Source of the DNA: Chloroflexota bacterium
GTDB taxonomy: Bacteria; Chloroflexota; Anaerolineae; Aggregatilineales; Phototrophicaceae
Reading direction: 5' to 3'
Assembly: GCA_023392115.1 (NCBI GenBank)
Contig: JAEVZT010000441.1
Coordinates: 1-5,438, forward strand
DNA length: 5,438 nucleotides
In this document: positions 5,278-5,438 of the stretch, piece by piece
How the letters are laid out: the number at the start of each line of letters is the position of its first letter
Numbering within the stretch: the stretch's first letter is position 1
Position numbers and translations under genes: made by a program
Notes under the pieces: model-generated
The model's database searches: none
Told to the model about the DNA's origin: nothing
Seen by the model: only the letters and a program-made list of their open reading frames with translations

Positions 5278-5438
5278 CTACCGCCGTCTGCTCCTCACCG
5301 CCGTCGCCCCTGACAGGATCAGCAGCAGCGCGGCGAGCGCAATGAGTAGGATACCGGCGAGCGAATTGTCCGGGGCGTCCGCAGGCTCGACTTCGAGCGG
5401 CGTGGGCGTCGGGACGGCGGTCACCGTTGGCGCGAGCG
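5278..5438 (-). CDS. C-terminal end of a membrane-anchored surface protein, N-terminus beyond right edge
   Basis: The minus strand is open from the right edge to TAG at 5278-5280 and gives the last 52 residues of a protein. It reads a Thr/Val/Pro stretch (APTVTAVPTPTP), an acidic patch (EVEPADAPDN), a hydrophobic segment of about 20 residues (about 26-46, with GILLIALAALLLIL) and a short basic end (VRSRRR). This is the layout of an exported protein held by a C-terminal membrane helix, with a Pro/Thr stalk outside and a positive stop-transfer tail inside. There is no LPXTG-like motif before the helix. The globular part lies outside the window, so the function cannot be told. The gene is tail-to-tail with the phosphoesterase. 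Confidence 0.75.
   Translation of the reverse strand, partial: LAPTVTAVPTPTPLEVEPADAPDNSLAGILLIALAALLLILSGATAVRSRRR

Noticed and set aside
5280..5306. Direct repeat ACCGCCGTC (5280-5288 and 5298-5306)
   Set aside because: It lies within the coding end of the right-edge gene and is short; GC-rich codon use explains it, and it is not a convincing terminator or repeat element.

Overview
The window looks like chromosomal DNA of a GC-rich Chloroflexota bacterium (Anaerolineae-like). This is inferred from three things. First, it holds a three-gene cluster (MSMEG_4193-type phosphomutase, DUF3090 protein, SCO1664-type kinase-like protein) known mainly from Actinobacteria and Chloroflexota. Second, both truncated edge genes encode single-pass membrane proteins with Pro/Thr-rich stalks, common in Anaerolineae. 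Third, the left-edge gene has a TPR pair of a type often seen in that group. No RNA gene, mobile element, CRISPR array or long repeat is visible. The window is densely coding and its largest gap is 193 bp.

Layout, left to right. (1) 1-655, minus: the 5' part of a TPR protein with one membrane segment, running off the left edge. (2) 656-791: a clear intrinsic terminator for the next gene, plus a possible promoter for the TPR gene. (3) 792-2408, minus: a secreted 5'-nucleotidase/UshA-family metallophosphatase with a signal peptide and both domains. One metal-ligand Asn is replaced by His. (4) 2409-2564: a Shine-Dalgarno, a candidate promoter for the nucleotidase, and a hairpin ending the upstream operon. 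(5) 2565-4497, minus: the trio in transcription order phosphomutase (4497-3841), DUF3090 (3828-3322), kinase-like (3317-2565). The gaps are 12 and 4 nt, so this is almost certainly one operon. (6) 4498-4690: a divergent promoter region with an exact TATAAT for the right-hand gene, a possible extended -10 for the trio, and an imperfect dyad between them. (7) 4691-5266, plus: a small cytoplasmic calcineurin-like phosphoesterase. (8) 5278-5438, minus: the C-terminal membrane anchor of a surface protein running off the right edge, convergent with the phosphoesterase.

The most interesting part is the trio. A kinase-like protein and a phosphomutase/phosphatase-like protein are encoded with a small conserved protein of unknown function, which suggests a dedicated phosphorylation/dephosphorylation or phosphomutase step on an unknown substrate. 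In this copy the DUF3090 protein has only one cysteine and seems to lack the C-terminal zinc-ribbon segment I recall for the family. Two unrelated metallophosphoesterases flank the trio, so five consecutive genes deal with phosphoryl groups. Whether they share a pathway cannot be decided from this sequence alone.
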